From Dyadobacter koreensis (GTDB lineage: Bacteria; Bacteroidota; Bacteroidia; Cytophagales; Spirosomataceae): a stretch of 64,000 bases of DNA. The notes under the pieces were generated by a model. The model was not told where the DNA came from and made no database searches. It was given only the letters and a program-made list of their open reading frames with translations. Location of the stretch: the NCBI RefSeq assembly GCF_900108855.1, contig NZ_FNXY01000004.1:682001-746000 (forward strand). The letters run 5' to 3'. A program made the translations under genes and the position numbers. Below, piece by piece: positions 1-9,480 of this stretch (the stretch's first letter is position 1; each line of letters begins with the position of its first letter).

Positions 1-41
1 GATATTTTCTTGTATGATAAATTAATTATAAATGAGTAAAA

Positions 42-1001
42 CTATTTTTTACGGAACCTGTCATCAGTCAGCGCTTCCAGGAAAGCAACGACATCATCAA
101 TTTCTCCCTCCGATAAGTTAAGCGAACTGCCAAGAGACAGATCACGATTGATGCTGTTTTTGACGAACTTGTCAGGCGTGTTATAGTACTCCACCACCTG
201 GCGCAGGCTTTTAAACATGGCATTGTGCATATAGGGTGCAGTGACCGCGACGTTACGCAGACCGGGTATTTTAAAGACGCCAATATGCGAACTATCCGAC
301 GTTATTTTAAATCTGCCGGGATCTGTAAGTTCTCTTCCATTAAATAATCCTATGCTTTTGAAGCGGTCGGCGGTAAAATCCTCCCCAGAGTGGCAGGTTG
401 AACAATTGGCCTTACCGATGAACAGTATACGTCCTCTGATGGCTGACGGAGACATAGCCTTATCATCTCCGTCCAGATACCGGTCATACGGAGTGTTCGT
501 TGTTTCCAGTGTTCGTTCAAAGGACGCAATAGCGCTTAAAACGTTTTTGCTATTTACTTCGCTTTTGAAAATTCTTTGAAATGCTGCACTGTAAAAATCA
601 TTTTTTCTGAGCCTCTCAACGGCATCATCAATTGGCAGATCCATTTCATCACGGGCGGAGAGCGGACCCAGGACCTGCTCTTCCAGCGAAGACGCCCTTC
701 CATCCCAGAAAAACTCGGTCCTGCCTGATAAATTGGTCAGTGACGGACTGTTGCGTGGAAGTAAAGTGCCCTTATCTCCTTTACTAAAGGCAGCTGAATC
801 TGCAAAAGCGAAGTCAGGAATATGGCAGGAAGCACAGCTGATGGCCATGCCTTTGGATAATATGGGATCGAAGAACAGTTTTTCCCCAAGTTGCTCTTTT
901 GTCAAAACTTCATTTTTTTCTTTTTGGGGCTGAAATGCGACAGTAAAAATAAACACTACCGCACTCAACAATACCATCAAGTATTTTCGTGTCCTGAACA
1001 T
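42..1001 (-). CDS. Dihaem cytochrome c peroxidase (MauG/CcpA family)
   Basis: Periplasmic dihaem peroxidase-type protein; the family reduces H2O2 with electrons from small cytochromes or oxidises other substrates (MauG branch). Seen: a hydrophobic signal segment (residues 7-23) and two CxxCH haem-attachment motifs, C56-C59-H60 and C201-C204-H205, with the usual family phrase around residues 95-105 (FFWDGRASSLEEQ) between them. The 319-residue length fits the family. The ATG start gives a proper signal peptide. It lies 24 nt downstream of the DsbD-N-like gene on the same strand, so the two are probably cotranscribed. Family assignment is firm; the physiological substrate is not visible. Confidence 0.93.
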   Translation of the reverse strand: MFRTRKYLMVLLSAVVFIFTVAFQPQKEKNEVLTKEQLGEKLFFDPILSKGMAISCASCHIPDFAFADSAAFSKGDKGTLLPRNSPSLTNLSGRTEFFWDGRASSLEEQVLGPLSARDEMDLPIDDAVERLRKNDFYSAAFQRIFKSEVNSKNVLSAIASFERTLETTNTPYDRYLDGDDKAMSPSAIRGRILFIGKANCSTCHSGEDFTADRFKSIGLFNGRELTDPGRFKITSDSSHIGVFKIPGLRNVAVTAPYMHNAMFKSLRQVVEYYNTPDKFVKNSINRDLSLGSSLNLSEGEIDDVVAFLEALTDDRFRKK

Positions 1002-1025
1002 TGCTCTCTTTGTATTGTTGTGAAA

Positions 1026-1484
1026 CTAATTGACCTGGAACGATTCTTCAAATGGAACGCATATGCCGTCTATGCTGCTACATAAAAGCCCTTTGATCTT
1101 ACCTGTGATAATGAAATCTTTTTTTACCAGTTTGATTTTTTGTCTGAATTCTGCCTTTTCAGTAAAGTAGGTGTAGGCGACATCCCAGGTCGGATCGACT
1201 GTTTTTTTCGGTTTTACTGGGGTAATATCGCCAACAAGTTTGTAGGCTTCATTTTTTTCGAAAACAAAGGTTGTCGGCAACGGCCCGATATCACCCTTGA
1301 AATCAGAGGAGTAAAGTTTCCAGTTTTTATCAATATCTGCAAAAAAGATCACTTCAGATTCTTGACCGGCTTTCGCAGCATTATTTGAAACAGAAACTTT
1401 CCATCTTGAAATTTCCTTATCTTTCTGACCAAATGCCAGCGTAGACAAGAAGAAAAAAAATACAATAAAATTTGGGTATTTCAT
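1026..1484 (-). CDS. Stand-alone DsbD N-terminal-like (thiol:disulfide interchange) domain protein
   Basis: A 152-residue exported protein: signal peptide at residues 1-19, then one domain resembling the periplasmic alpha domain of the disulfide reductase DsbD. The diagnostic element is near the C-terminus, a cysteine pair in CSSIDGICVPFEE, equivalent to the C...GxCxPP region of DsbD-alpha. The membrane and thioredoxin-like parts of DsbD are absent, so it probably works with separate partners. It sits between a TlpA-type thioredoxin gene (upstream, behind a hairpin) and a dihaem peroxidase gene, which supports an envelope redox role by inference. The role of the cysteine pair in electron transfer is inferred from DsbD. 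Confidence 0.8.
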   Translation of the reverse strand: MKYPNFIVFFFFLSTLAFGQKDKEISRWKVSVSNNAAKAGQESEVIFFADIDKNWKLYSSDFKGDIGPLPTTFVFEKNEAYKLVGDITPVKPKKTVDPTWDVAYTYFTEKAEFRQKIKLVKKDFIITGKIKGLLCSSIDGICVPFEESFQVN

Positions 1485-1566
1485 ATTACTGAAATTTAAC
1501 TGGCTTAGTATGTCTGGCTTCCGTGTCGGAAAACCCAGAGCAGATCTGAAAATTTAGAAAGGAATT

Positions 1567-1605
1567 AAACAACTGCAAAGATCATTCAGGTCCCTGCAGT
1601 TGTTT
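1567..1605 (-). terminator. Hairpin terminator after the TlpA-like gene
   Basis: Perfect 11-bp inverted repeat, arms 1567-1577 (AAACAACTGCA) and 1595-1605, with a 17-nt loop. Read on the minus strand it begins about 33 nt after the stop of the thioredoxin gene and ends in a T-rich stretch (GTTGTTTAATT). It should separate that gene from the DsbD-N/peroxidase pair, which therefore probably has its own promoter in 1485-1560. Confidence 0.6.
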
Positions 1606-1637
1606 CAGAATACTTCGTACTTAGGGGGAATACGTTA

Positions 1638-2954
1638 TTATTTAGATCCTTTGACTTCTGAATTTTTGTTTAAAGAAGTAAACGTAGCCGGCACTGGTTC
1701 TGCTAAAAGTTCATCAAGATCTTTATTCCATTTGGCCACATAGTCCTTGAAGTACTGTCCTGTAACTTCACCTGTATAACCTGTATGAATCTGACGTACA
1801 TCACCTTTGCGGTCGATTAAAATGGTAGTTGGAAAAGCCATCATGCGGTTCAGCGCAGGAAGTTTGTCTGACGCTACCTTTTTATCAGCAATACCTCCGA
1901 AAAGAATATCATATTCTATTCCATATTTCTTTTTCAATGTACCGAGTGTATATTTTGCATATTCGAGATCGTCCTTTTGTTCGAATCCGATAGCAATAGC
2001 TTCCACACCACGTGCCTTATTGGCCTTAAACCAGGGAGAAAGAAATGCAGTCTGATCTGTACAGTTCGGGCACCAGGTACCAACAATTTCAACGATCACA
2101 ACTTTACCTTTGTATTTGTCATCACTCAATGAAACCGGATTACCGTTCAGGTCAGGAAGCGTGAAATCTAGCTTGCTATAACCTTCTTTCAAATGCGTTA
2201 ATTTGTATGGATCCGGCAGGGCAGCCTGCTCATTTTTACTTCCTTCAAATTTGGTATTGTCATAAATCCCGGAACTGATCACACCGGATATAGATCCATC
2301 GTCGTTAATTTTCCCCTTGTAAACTCTTGGGTTAGGACCTGAGAAATGTGATAACACAAATTCATCACCCTGCACCACGCCTTCCAGCTCGCGGCTATCG
2401 CCCACCGTCGACATAATTACACCAGTGAGCTTGTTACCCTCCTGTTTAAGCAATGCTACGTTATCAGGCATTTTGGCTTTACTCAAAACCTGTAAATCCC
2501 ACTTGCCCGATAAATTATGCTTTGTTGGCTGTTCTTTCCCTTTTTCAACGAAACGATAATCCTTACCATATTCAGCTGAAAATGGAAGCGAGCTTCCGCG
2601 AAATCCGGGAACCAGGCTTCGGTATTCTCCGGTGATCTTACCATCAGATTCAACGTTCGCAACAAGCGCCGCATCGTAGGTATTCATTTTCACAAAAATA
2701 GAGTCGCCTGAAAGTTTTGTCACTTTAAAATCATCGCGGCGCGAACCGTTCAGAAGCGTCAGAACGGGATGCTCTTTGTCTTTGGCGTTATATTCAAAGT
2801 TAAAAGGAATATGCGTTTCACTGATCACAAATTCACCGCGCCAGATTCCTTGTTTTGGAGATTTTGCTCCTGGGTTTTCAGCTGCGTTGGCAAGACTGGA
2901 AAAAATGGTGACACCTGCAAAAGCCACCGCCTTGATCTGATTGTTGATTTTCAT
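1638..2954 (-). CDS. TlpA-family thioredoxin with a long N-terminal domain
   Basis: Exported or periplasmic thiol-disulfide protein of 438 residues. Seen: signal peptide (1-24); a ~220-residue beta-rich N-terminal region made of two similar barrel-like parts (about 35-130 and 148-240); then a TlpA/AhpC-TSA thioredoxin fold (about 262-410) with active site W294-C295-P-N-C298 and a cis-proline loop FPTTILIDRKG. The N-terminal half resembles extensions found on Bacteroidota TlpA proteins. It is transcribed divergently from the DoxX-like gene across a 305-bp region holding the GTCTAT-N7-ATAGAC palindrome. Reductase or resolving activity is inferred from the CxxC motif; the partner is unknown. Confidence 0.9.
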   Translation of the reverse strand: MKINNQIKAVAFAGVTIFSSLANAAENPGAKSPKQGIWRGEFVISETHIPFNFEYNAKDKEHPVLTLLNGSRRDDFKVTKLSGDSIFVKMNTYDAALVANVESDGKITGEYRSLVPGFRGSSLPFSAEYGKDYRFVEKGKEQPTKHNLSGKWDLQVLSKAKMPDNVALLKQEGNKLTGVIMSTVGDSRELEGVVQGDEFVLSHFSGPNPRVYKGKINDDGSISGVISSGIYDNTKFEGSKNEQAALPDPYKLTHLKEGYSKLDFTLPDLNGNPVSLSDDKYKGKVVIVEIVGTWCPNCTDQTAFLSPWFKANKARGVEAIAIGFEQKDDLEYAKYTLGTLKKKYGIEYDILFGGIADKKVASDKLPALNRMMAFPTTILIDRKGDVRQIHTGYTGEVTGQYFKDYVAKWNKDLDELLAEPVPATFTSLNKNSEVKGSK

Positions 2955-3115
2955 ACAAATAGATTTTTAAAATAGAATAAAAAGTTAACTATATAGCCTT
3001 GCCGGATTGCTCCGGAAGAACCCGCACATAACCGGAAACATTTGCAGGATTTTTTCCGGTGTAAAAGTTAACCAATCAAAGGTGGTTTTTAATCAGTCGT
3101 TGTCTTAACGTGCTG

Positions 3116-3145
3116 CAAATATAAAACAGGAAAAATGGATAACAA
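3116..3145 (-). promoter_or_regulatory. Promoter of the TlpA-like gene
   Basis: On the minus strand a TTG (3145-3143) and TATATTTG (3123-3116) are separated by 19 nt, matching the Bacteroidota sigma-ABfrA pattern TTG-N19/20-TAnnTTTG. The palindrome at 3152-3170 lies 6 nt upstream of the -33 element. Confidence 0.6.
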
Positions 3146-3151
3146 TTATTT

Positions 3152-3170
3152 GTCTATTAAATTTATAGAC
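3152..3170. promoter_or_regulatory. 19-bp palindrome GTCTAT-N7-ATAGAC, site 1
   Basis: Perfect inverted repeat with 6-bp arms around TAAATTT, followed by TTTATA. It lies between the divergent TlpA-like and DoxX-like genes, just upstream of the -33 element of the former. Near-identical copies lie at 13415, 14505 and 22287. It is probably an operator; the regulator is not proven (an Rrf2-type protein is suspected). Confidence 0.6.
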
Positions 3171-3206
3171 TTTATAGAATTATTCTGTTTTCGTACCACC
3201 AAAATG

Positions 3207-3238
3207 CTTGCAGGGTATTTTTATCAGCTATACTTTTG
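3207..3238 (+). promoter_or_regulatory. Promoter of the DoxX-like gene
   Basis: CTTG at 3207-3210 and TACTTTTG at 3231-3238 with a 20-nt spacer fit the Bacteroidota promoter pattern. The ATG at 3260 leaves a short leader of about 15 nt. Confidence 0.6.
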
Positions 3239-3259
3239 CCGAAACGCTAAACAATAATT

Positions 3260-4570
3260 ATGTCTCTGCAAGCTTCTCCGAAGACCTCTTCCGGATGGGA
3301 AGGGTATGAAAAAATCGCATTACGAACAGCGCTGATTTATGCGGTTATCAGCACAATTCCATTCACACCTGAATTTTACACCCAGGATTTCGATGCAGGC
3401 TTTAATGTGAATTCGTATTTTTTCCGATGGTTTGACGCCATTTCTCAAAACAAACCCTGGTTTTTTCCCAGCCAGGAAGGGAAAAATTATACCGGTTGGT
3501 TTATCACGTTACTGGTGTGCGCATTTGCCGCTTTGCTTTGGAATATTCTGGACAAACACCGCAAGGATTATGAAAGGTTGTACTATTGGTTTTACGTCGC
3601 AGCCCGATACGGAATTGCCTTGCGAATGTCATGGTTTGCCTGGGCAAAGGTATTCCCGGTACAGATGCCTTTCCCGACAATTAGCCAGCTGAATACGAAT
3701 CTGGGAGATTTCACGCCTGGAAAACTCTATTGGCTGACAACAGGGGTTTCTCCGTTTTTTGAAGTTTTTGCAGGTGTTTTCGAATTATTGGCAACCATCC
3801 TGCTTTTATACAGGAGAACAACAACCACAGGCGCGCTGATGATGATTGCCATCCTGGTCCCAATCTGGTTTGTGAATATTGGTTATGATGCCGGTGTTGA
3901 GCTAACCAGTCTTCATATCTTAAGTCTTTCAATTTTACTTTTGGTGAGAGACAGCAAAAAATTCTACGAAATTTTAATCGAACATAAAGCAGTAGCCTTG
4001 ACTTACGTTCCTAAAATCCAGTTCCGTAGTGATTGGAAAAATAAAGCGCGGCTTGTTTTAAAATATGGTTTCATATTGATTTTCATCCTTTACCGCGGAG
4101 TTGGTTACGGTAATCTATATGCAAACGGGAAGTCCTTCAAACTGCCGCTTGATGACGGCCTTGCTGGCGTCAGCGGATTCTACGATGTCTCTGAGTTTAA
4201 GATCAACAACCGAACTATCCCCTACTCGGCTGGCGACACGGTGCGCTGGCAAAATGTCATTTTCGAAAAATTCAATAGTATCAGTGTCAAAATCGATAAA
4301 CCTTTTCAGGTCAACACGAAAAATTCAGTTCGGACAACCGAGTTTTATGGTAGTATCGGGCGATATTATTATGGCTATCAGGCAGATACAATGAAGCAAA
4401 TTTTTACGCTGTCTAATCGGGCAGATACTTCCAGTAAGCTCGTATTACATTACGACCGTCCGGACGAAAAACATTTTGTTTTATCTGGCATAAACGAACA
4501 CAGTGACTCAATTTACGTTGTTTTGGCCAAAGTTGACAAAAAATATCCACTCGCACAGAAGCGTAAATAG
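3260..4570 (+). CDS. DoxX-like integral membrane protein
   Basis: Membrane protein of 436 residues with about six to seven hydrophobic segments (around residues 22-38, 78-97, 105-125, 158-185, 190-210, 215-232 and 268-285), then a soluble C-terminal region of ~145 residues rich in beta strand. The membrane half resembles DoxX/DoxD-type quinone-linked proteins; the order and the charged loops support this, but there is no diagnostic catalytic motif. The C-terminal half is not recognised. It is divergent from a TlpA-type thioredoxin and shares its control region with the palindrome, so a role in envelope thiol or sulfur redox is an inference. Confidence 0.75.
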   Translation: MSLQASPKTSSGWEGYEKIALRTALIYAVISTIPFTPEFYTQDFDAGFNVNSYFFRWFDAISQNKPWFFPSQEGKNYTGWFITLLVCAFAALLWNILDKHRKDYERLYYWFYVAARYGIALRMSWFAWAKVFPVQMPFPTISQLNTNLGDFTPGKLYWLTTGVSPFFEVFAGVFELLATILLLYRRTTTTGALMMIAILVPIWFVNIGYDAGVELTSLHILSLSILLLVRDSKKFYEILIEHKAVALTYVPKIQFRSDWKNKARLVLKYGFILIFILYRGVGYGNLYANGKSFKLPLDDGLAGVSGFYDVSEFKINNRTIPYSAGDTVRWQNVIFEKFNSISVKIDKPFQVNTKNSVRTTEFYGSIGRYYYGYQADTMKQIFTLSNRADTSSKLVLHYDRPDEKHFVLSGINEHSDSIYVVLAKVDKKYPLAQKRK

Positions 4571-4910
4571 TTGCAAAAAAAGATTGCTCTGGTGGTATCA
4601 TCCCCGATTTCTTTTAAATTAGTGCTATCAATTTTTCGAAATCTGAAAATCTTACACTTACCTTTGTAGCGTCTTAGGACAATCTGCGAAATTATTCAGG
4701 CGGAAAAAGAATAGAATGTCTAATTTTCAATCCTGAAAATAATAAGGTTCGATCGCCACCTACCGGACCTGAGTTAAAATTACTGTTGGCATATCAGTCA
4801 ACCAATTCGGCTAAACTTGAACAAATAATTATTCAGACAACCTCAAACAGAAATTATTAGTATACTAAATCAATAGAATAAATATATTATTTAAACTAAT
4901 CTTATTTTTT
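4571..4910. other. Intergenic region upstream of the YceI gene
   Basis: 340 bp without a credible gene. A TACCTTTG at 4659-4666 fits a -7 element, but its -33 partner is poor and the leader to the ATG at 4911 would be ~240 nt. The last 60 bp are very A+T rich. No hairpin or repeat stands out. Confidence 0.5.
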
Positions 4911-5552
4911 ATGAAAACGATTGTATTATCGCTGATCTCTTTGACCGCATCTACTTTCCTGGCCTTTTCCGGTCCGACGGATAAAAAAGCGAAGAATGTA
5001 TCTTATTTGGTCAATGCGCAAAAAAGCAAACTCACATGGAATGCCAAAAAAGTTACCGGGGCGCACGCTGGAACGGCTCCTGTGAAAAGTGGCCAATTGA
5101 ATTTGAGTGGCGGCAAATTAACAGGTGGACATGTCGAGATTAACCTCAAAGATCTTGTTGTAACGGATATCAAAGATCCTGAATACAATGCAAAACTAGT
5201 AAGTCATTTAAAGAACGACGATTTTTTTGCTGTTGAGAAATTTCCGGTTGCTACACTTGAAATTGTATCCGCAACTTCAGCTGGTACAAATAAATATACT
5301 GTTAAAGGGAAATTAACGATCAAGGGAATCACCAAAGACGTAACCTTCCCGGCTGATATTGACGCCGATGACAAAAAGCTGACGGCAAATGCTAAACTAG
5401 CTATTGACCGTACCCAGTATGGCATTCGCTATAATTCAAAGAGTTTCTTTTCATCCATCGGTGACAAAGCTATCGAAGACAACTTCAATCTGGATGTTTC
5501 ACTGTTTGCGGATGTGTCCACTGCCGCTGCCAAATCCGCTGCCAGTAAATAA
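4911..5552 (+). CDS. YceI family protein
   Basis: 213-residue exported protein: signal peptide (1-20), then a YceI-like lipocalin-type barrel that binds isoprenoid chains in characterised members. Seen: the N-terminal family phrase SKLTWNAKKVTGAHAGT, the central NAKLVSHLKNDDFFAVEKFPVATLEI and the late DRTQYGIRYNSKSFF. The C-terminus ends in an Ala/Ser/Lys tail. It is monocistronic. The family call is certain; the ligand and role (often stress or periplasmic polyisoprenoid handling) are unknown here. Confidence 0.95.
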   Translation: MKTIVLSLISLTASTFLAFSGPTDKKAKNVSYLVNAQKSKLTWNAKKVTGAHAGTAPVKSGQLNLSGGKLTGGHVEINLKDLVVTDIKDPEYNAKLVSHLKNDDFFAVEKFPVATLEIVSATSAGTNKYTVKGKLTIKGITKDVTFPADIDADDKKLTANAKLAIDRTQYGIRYNSKSFFSSIGDKAIEDNFNLDVSLFADVSTAAAKSAASK

Positions 5553-5794
5553 GTTGCCAATTCATTTCTTTTGATACTCCTCAATTCGGCGGTGTGCCGG
5601 CCAAAGGCGAATGTCTGATGTTGTACTGAAAGGTTTGGTTATTTCCGGGACTGCAGGCTCTCCGGTATATCTTCATCTAATAGTTTTTAACAAGGGCTGC
5701 ACATCGCCGAATTGCAAAACTTAACTCTACGTATAATAACTACCGGACAGGTACGATTCGTATCTAACAGCATCATTATGCCTCCGTCTCATCA

Positions 5795-5802
5795 TAATTT
5801 TG
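5795..5802 (+). promoter_or_regulatory. Candidate -7 element of the TonB receptor gene
   Basis: TAATTTTG, a perfect match to the Bacteroidota -7 consensus, 43 nt before the ATG. No clear TTG lies at the expected distance upstream, so the call rests on one element. Confidence 0.4.
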
Positions 5803-5845
5803 CCATATCTGGCTTACCGCTCACCCTGAGTAATTATTCAATTTC

Positions 5846-8599
5846 ATGAAAAAATTTATCCTACTATTTTTTCTGCTGGCATCTATATCTTCATTTGCAC
5901 AGCAGCGAATTCTTTCCGGATCTGTTCGCACTTCCGAAGACAACAGCCCCTTGCCTGGCGTAAATGTTTCCATCAAAGGAAGCAGGCAAGGCACTATTAC
6001 GGATGTAAATGGACAATTCACACTCGGTATTGTTAAGGGCGAAACACTGGTATTTTCATTTATCGGATTTACATCGCAGGAAATTCCCGTTGGAACATCC
6101 AACGAATACAATGTCACGCTTTCACCCGGTACACACACGCTGGGGGAAGTGCAGGTAGTTGGCTCCCGGAATGCAAACCGGACAAAACTGGACTCGCCTG
6201 TTCCGGTTGACGTGATTGATATAAAATCACTCTTGGAATCAGCTCCCCAGGTCAGCATTACTCAGTTGCTTCAATATGTTTCTCCCTCGTTCCACTCAGT
6301 GAACGGTAGTAATGCCGGCGATGCAGGTTCTGCGTTGAATTTGTCTCAGCTTCGTGGGCTTGGTGTTGATCAGGTGCTTGTTTTGGTGAATGGCAAACGC
6401 CGTCATAAAAGCTCTAATATCAACTGGGGCGGATTAGGAAACGGAGCAACAGGTTATGATTTAAACTCAATCCCGACAGCTTCTATTCAGCGGGTTGAGA
6501 TTCTGCGTGACGGCGCGGCGGCACAATATGGTTCAGACGCGATCGCCGGAGTAATTAATATTGTTTTAAACAAAAATGTGGATCAGCTGACACTTAGTTC
6601 TACGGCCAGTACAAGGCGCCGCGGCGATGGTACTACCACGCGAACCAATGCCAATTATGGATTTGCGCTGGGAAAAAACGGTGGTTATCTGAATACGACT
6701 GCCGAATTTGCCACACAGGCAATATCACTTTTACCCGGAAACGACGAGGCTGGACTTTATCTAGGACCAATTTATGGCGGCGGAGCCAATACCAGAGCGT
6801 ATGACGCCATTTATACAAAAGAAATAGACGAGAAAATTCTAGCCGACCGCGGTTTGGATCGTCATCATTTCGACCGGCGCGGTGGCGGATCCAACAAAGC
6901 GAAAGATGCCCTTTTGTTTCTTAATGCTGCCATTCCGCTGGCACAGAATGCAGAGGTATATGCCTTTGGAGGCATCAGCCATCGGAATTCACAATTTACA
7001 GCGGTTTACCGGCTTCCCGGATGGACAGAGCGAAATAATGCTTTTTTATATCCCGATGGTTTTTTACCGGCAATGGAAAATATTATTACTGACAAATCAT
7101 TTGCGGTTGGTATCAAAGGAAAATTCCGCCACTGGGCTGTTGACATATCGAACGTGTATGGAAAAAATAACTTCGGAAACGTGATCACCAATTCTCTTAA
7201 CGCCAGCCTCGGGCTAAGAACACCAACAACGTTTGATGCGGGAAGTTACAACGCAAGCCAAAATACAGGCAGCATTGACATCAGCCGTTATTTCGATAAA
7301 GCCTTGAAAGGGATCAACGTAGCCTTTGGGGCGCAGTACCGGGTCGAAACTTACCAGATCGTTGCAGGTGAAGAAGCATCCTATTCAAAAGCTGATTTGC
7401 GCGCGGTGTTTGGACTGGATACAACGGCAAATGGCATTGTTTATTCTACAAAAGAAGGTAGTATCGGGCTCAACGGGCTATCGCCCGGATCACAAATTCA
7501 TGCCGGTTTCAGACCTGAAAACGCCGTCAACGTAAACCGCTCAATTCTGGCAGGATATGCAGATGTGGAAGTGAATTTCACCCGAAACTGGCTTGTCTCA
7601 GGAGCTTTACGACTTGAGAGTTTCTCGGCATTGGGCAATGTAACAACCTATAAGATTGCTTCAAAATACAGTATCACAGACTGGCTGGGCATCAGAGGAT
7701 CACACAATACCGGCTTCCGTGCGCCGGATCTTGCACAGTATTATTATACAGAAACCTCAACAAGTTTTCAGCAGGGAAGAGCGATTGATCAGGTAACAGC
7801 CTCGAACCAAAGCGCCGCGACACGTGCACTTGGTTTCCCTACGCTGACGCCTGAAAAATCAAAGGGTTATACCCTGGGTATTACAACCCAGCCTTTCAGA
7901 AACTTCGAGTTCACAGCGGATGCCTATCAGGTAGATGTAAACAACCGTGTGGGAAATACCGGAAATTTCTCAGCAACCGATGTTAATTTACCATTAGAAG
8001 TCAGAAATTTATTTGTGCAGACCGGAACTACGCAAGCGAAATTTTTCTATAATTCATTCAGCACCCGCACGAAAGGGCTGGAATTGACGGGAAGCTATAA
8101 AACACCATTCCGAAGTGGAGCACTGACCTTACTTTTTGGTGCTAATTTCGTCAATACCGAAGTTAAAAACGTGAACACTCCGAAAGGTCTGGAAGCGTAC
8201 CGGTACATTATTTTCAATGACGGAGAAAAAGCAAGGGTTACTTCCAACATTCCAGGTAAAAAGATCAATTTGCAGGGAACATTTAGAATTGGAAAACTTA
8301 CTTACCTGGCAAGGGCAATTTATTTTGGATCGGTAACCAATGCCTCTGCTTTGAATGCAACCTTCCCTAAACCGGACTATTTCTTTCAAAAGTTAAAACC
8401 AATATGGGTAGTGGATGCCTCGGTGGCGTATTCGTTTTCAAAAATCTTGCAGGGCACCATTGGTGTAAACAACGCCTTCAATCAGTTGGGGGATTATTCA
8501 GATCAGAAACTCAATGCGCTAAGCAAGCCATCCATTATCGGCATCCAAAACGGCAGTGCTGGCATTCAGCCATTTATCAGAATTACGGCCAGACTTTAA
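5846..8599 (+). CDS. TonB-dependent outer-membrane receptor
   Basis: 917 residues: signal peptide (1-18), a carboxypeptidase-regulatory-like beta-sandwich (about 22-95: SGSVRTSEDNSPLPGVNVSIKG...), a plug domain (about 115-235, with VLVNGKRRHKSS and RVEILRDGAAAQYGSDAIAGVINIVL), then the 22-stranded barrel. It imports a large or scarce solute using TonB energy. There is no SusD next to it; instead a DUF4397 lipoprotein gene follows after 27 nt. The plug resembles the FecA/BtuB-type branch rather than SusC, so a metal chelate or cofactor is as likely as a glycan. The substrate cannot be read from sequence. Confidence 0.93.
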   Translation: MKKFILLFFLLASISSFAQQRILSGSVRTSEDNSPLPGVNVSIKGSRQGTITDVNGQFTLGIVKGETLVFSFIGFTSQEIPVGTSNEYNVTLSPGTHTLGEVQVVGSRNANRTKLDSPVPVDVIDIKSLLESAPQVSITQLLQYVSPSFHSVNGSNAGDAGSALNLSQLRGLGVDQVLVLVNGKRRHKSSNINWGGLGNGATGYDLNSIPTASIQRVEILRDGAAAQYGSDAIAGVINIVLNKNVDQLTLSSTASTRRRGDGTTTRTNANYGFALGKNGGYLNTTAEFATQAISLLPGNDEAGLYLGPIYGGGANTRAYDAIYTKEIDEKILADRGLDRHHFDRRGGGSNKAKDALLFLNAAIPLAQNAEVYAFGGISHRNSQFTAVYRLPGWTERNNAFLYPDGFLPAMENIITDKSFAVGIKGKFRHWAVDISNVYGKNNFGNVITNSLNASLGLRTPTTFDAGSYNASQNTGSIDISRYFDKALKGINVAFGAQYRVETYQIVAGEEASYSKADLRAVFGLDTTANGIVYSTKEGSIGLNGLSPGSQIHAGFRPENAVNVNRSILAGYADVEVNFTRNWLVSGALRLESFSALGNVTTYKIASKYSITDWLGIRGSHNTGFRAPDLAQYYYTETSTSFQQGRAIDQVTASNQSAATRALGFPTLTPEKSKGYTLGITTQPFRNFEFTADAYQVDVNNRVGNTGNFSATDVNLPLEVRNLFVQTGTTQAKFFYNSFSTRTKGLELTGSYKTPFRSGALTLLFGANFVNTEVKNVNTPKGLEAYRYIIFNDGEKARVTSNIPGKKINLQGTFRIGKLTYLARAIYFGSVTNASALNATFPKPDYFFQKLKPIWVVDASVAYSFSKILQGTIGVNNAFNQLGDYSDQKLNALSKPSIIGIQNGSAGIQPFIRITARL

Positions 8600-8626
8600 T
8601 GACAAATCCAATTAACATCGATACTT

Positions 8627-9436
8627 ATGAATTCTTATAACTTACTTCAATCAGGTCCGCTTTTGAAAAAGGTTATTATTGCAGCGGTACTGCTTACAGG
8701 CTTTTCGTCTTGCAAAGACACAGACTATCTGGATGTAGATGCAGCAGATCGGCCCGCATTGAGTGCCTTCATCAGTTTTGTTAATGCAAGACCAATCAAC
8801 ACAGCACTTAATTTCTGGACATTTACTGATAAGATAACACCCAGTGCAATCGCTATCAATGAAGCGTCAGCTTACTATCCAACCGTTTTTGGTAATGTTC
8901 AGATCAACTTTACCGAAGGCACTAATACAAGTTATAAGGCCTCTTATCAGTTTGGAAACAGTGCTGTTTTTTCTGCGACCGGACGGCCAAACGGGCCCAT
9001 CGCTACTTTTTACCATACTGTTGTAGCGGCAAGGACGAGCAATAACAAAGCAGATTCACTGATTCTGTTTTATGACGACCTGAAAGCGCCCGACCCGCAG
9101 AAAGCTAAGCTTCGGTTCGTGAATCTTTCCCCAGAAACTGGTGCTCTAAATGTTTTGAATGGGAAAACAGCTTTGTTCAGCAATGTCGCTTATGGCCGAG
9201 CGGCTAATTCTTCGCTTGCAGGAGAGACGCTTAGCGCTTGGTCGCTGGGTCCATTCCAAAATGTCAGCCCGGGTAAGTACGATTTGAATTTTACAAATGC
9301 AACCAGCGGCAACACTACCGGCAGCTCAACCTCTGTAACACTGGAAGCAGGTAAAATTTATACTGTATTTACCCACGGACTTCTAAATGGATCTCCCGAT
9401 TTCGGTGTAAAAGTACTGGAACATCCGGTTAAATAA
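8627..9436 (+). CDS. DUF4397 domain lipoprotein
   Basis: 269 residues. A hydrophobic N-terminus ends in a lipobox (LTGFSSC, Cys about residue 29), so it is a lipoprotein. Residues ~45-265 form DUF4397-like repeated beta-sandwich units (AFISFVNARP..., LRFVNLSPETGALNVLNG..., VSPGKYDLNFTNA). It follows the TonB receptor by 27 nt and is probably cotranscribed, suggesting a surface accessory of the receptor. That role is inference; DUF4397 proteins have no agreed function. Confidence 0.88.
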   Translation: MNSYNLLQSGPLLKKVIIAAVLLTGFSSCKDTDYLDVDAADRPALSAFISFVNARPINTALNFWTFTDKITPSAIAINEASAYYPTVFGNVQINFTEGTNTSYKASYQFGNSAVFSATGRPNGPIATFYHTVVAARTSNNKADSLILFYDDLKAPDPQKAKLRFVNLSPETGALNVLNGKTALFSNVAYGRAANSSLAGETLSAWSLGPFQNVSPGKYDLNFTNATSGNTTGSSTSVTLEAGKIYTVFTHGLLNGSPDFGVKVLEHPVK

Positions 9437-9451
9437 AATGGCGACGATTCG

Positions 9452-9480
9452 AAACCACCCGAAATTTTTCCGGGTGGTTT
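9452..9480 (+). terminator. Rho-independent terminator
   Basis: Perfect 10-bp stem AAACCACCCG (9452-9461) / CGGGTGGTTT (9471-9480), 9-nt loop, followed by TTTGATTTTTTG. It ends the TonB receptor/DUF4397 operon 16 nt after the stop codon. Confidence 0.88.
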
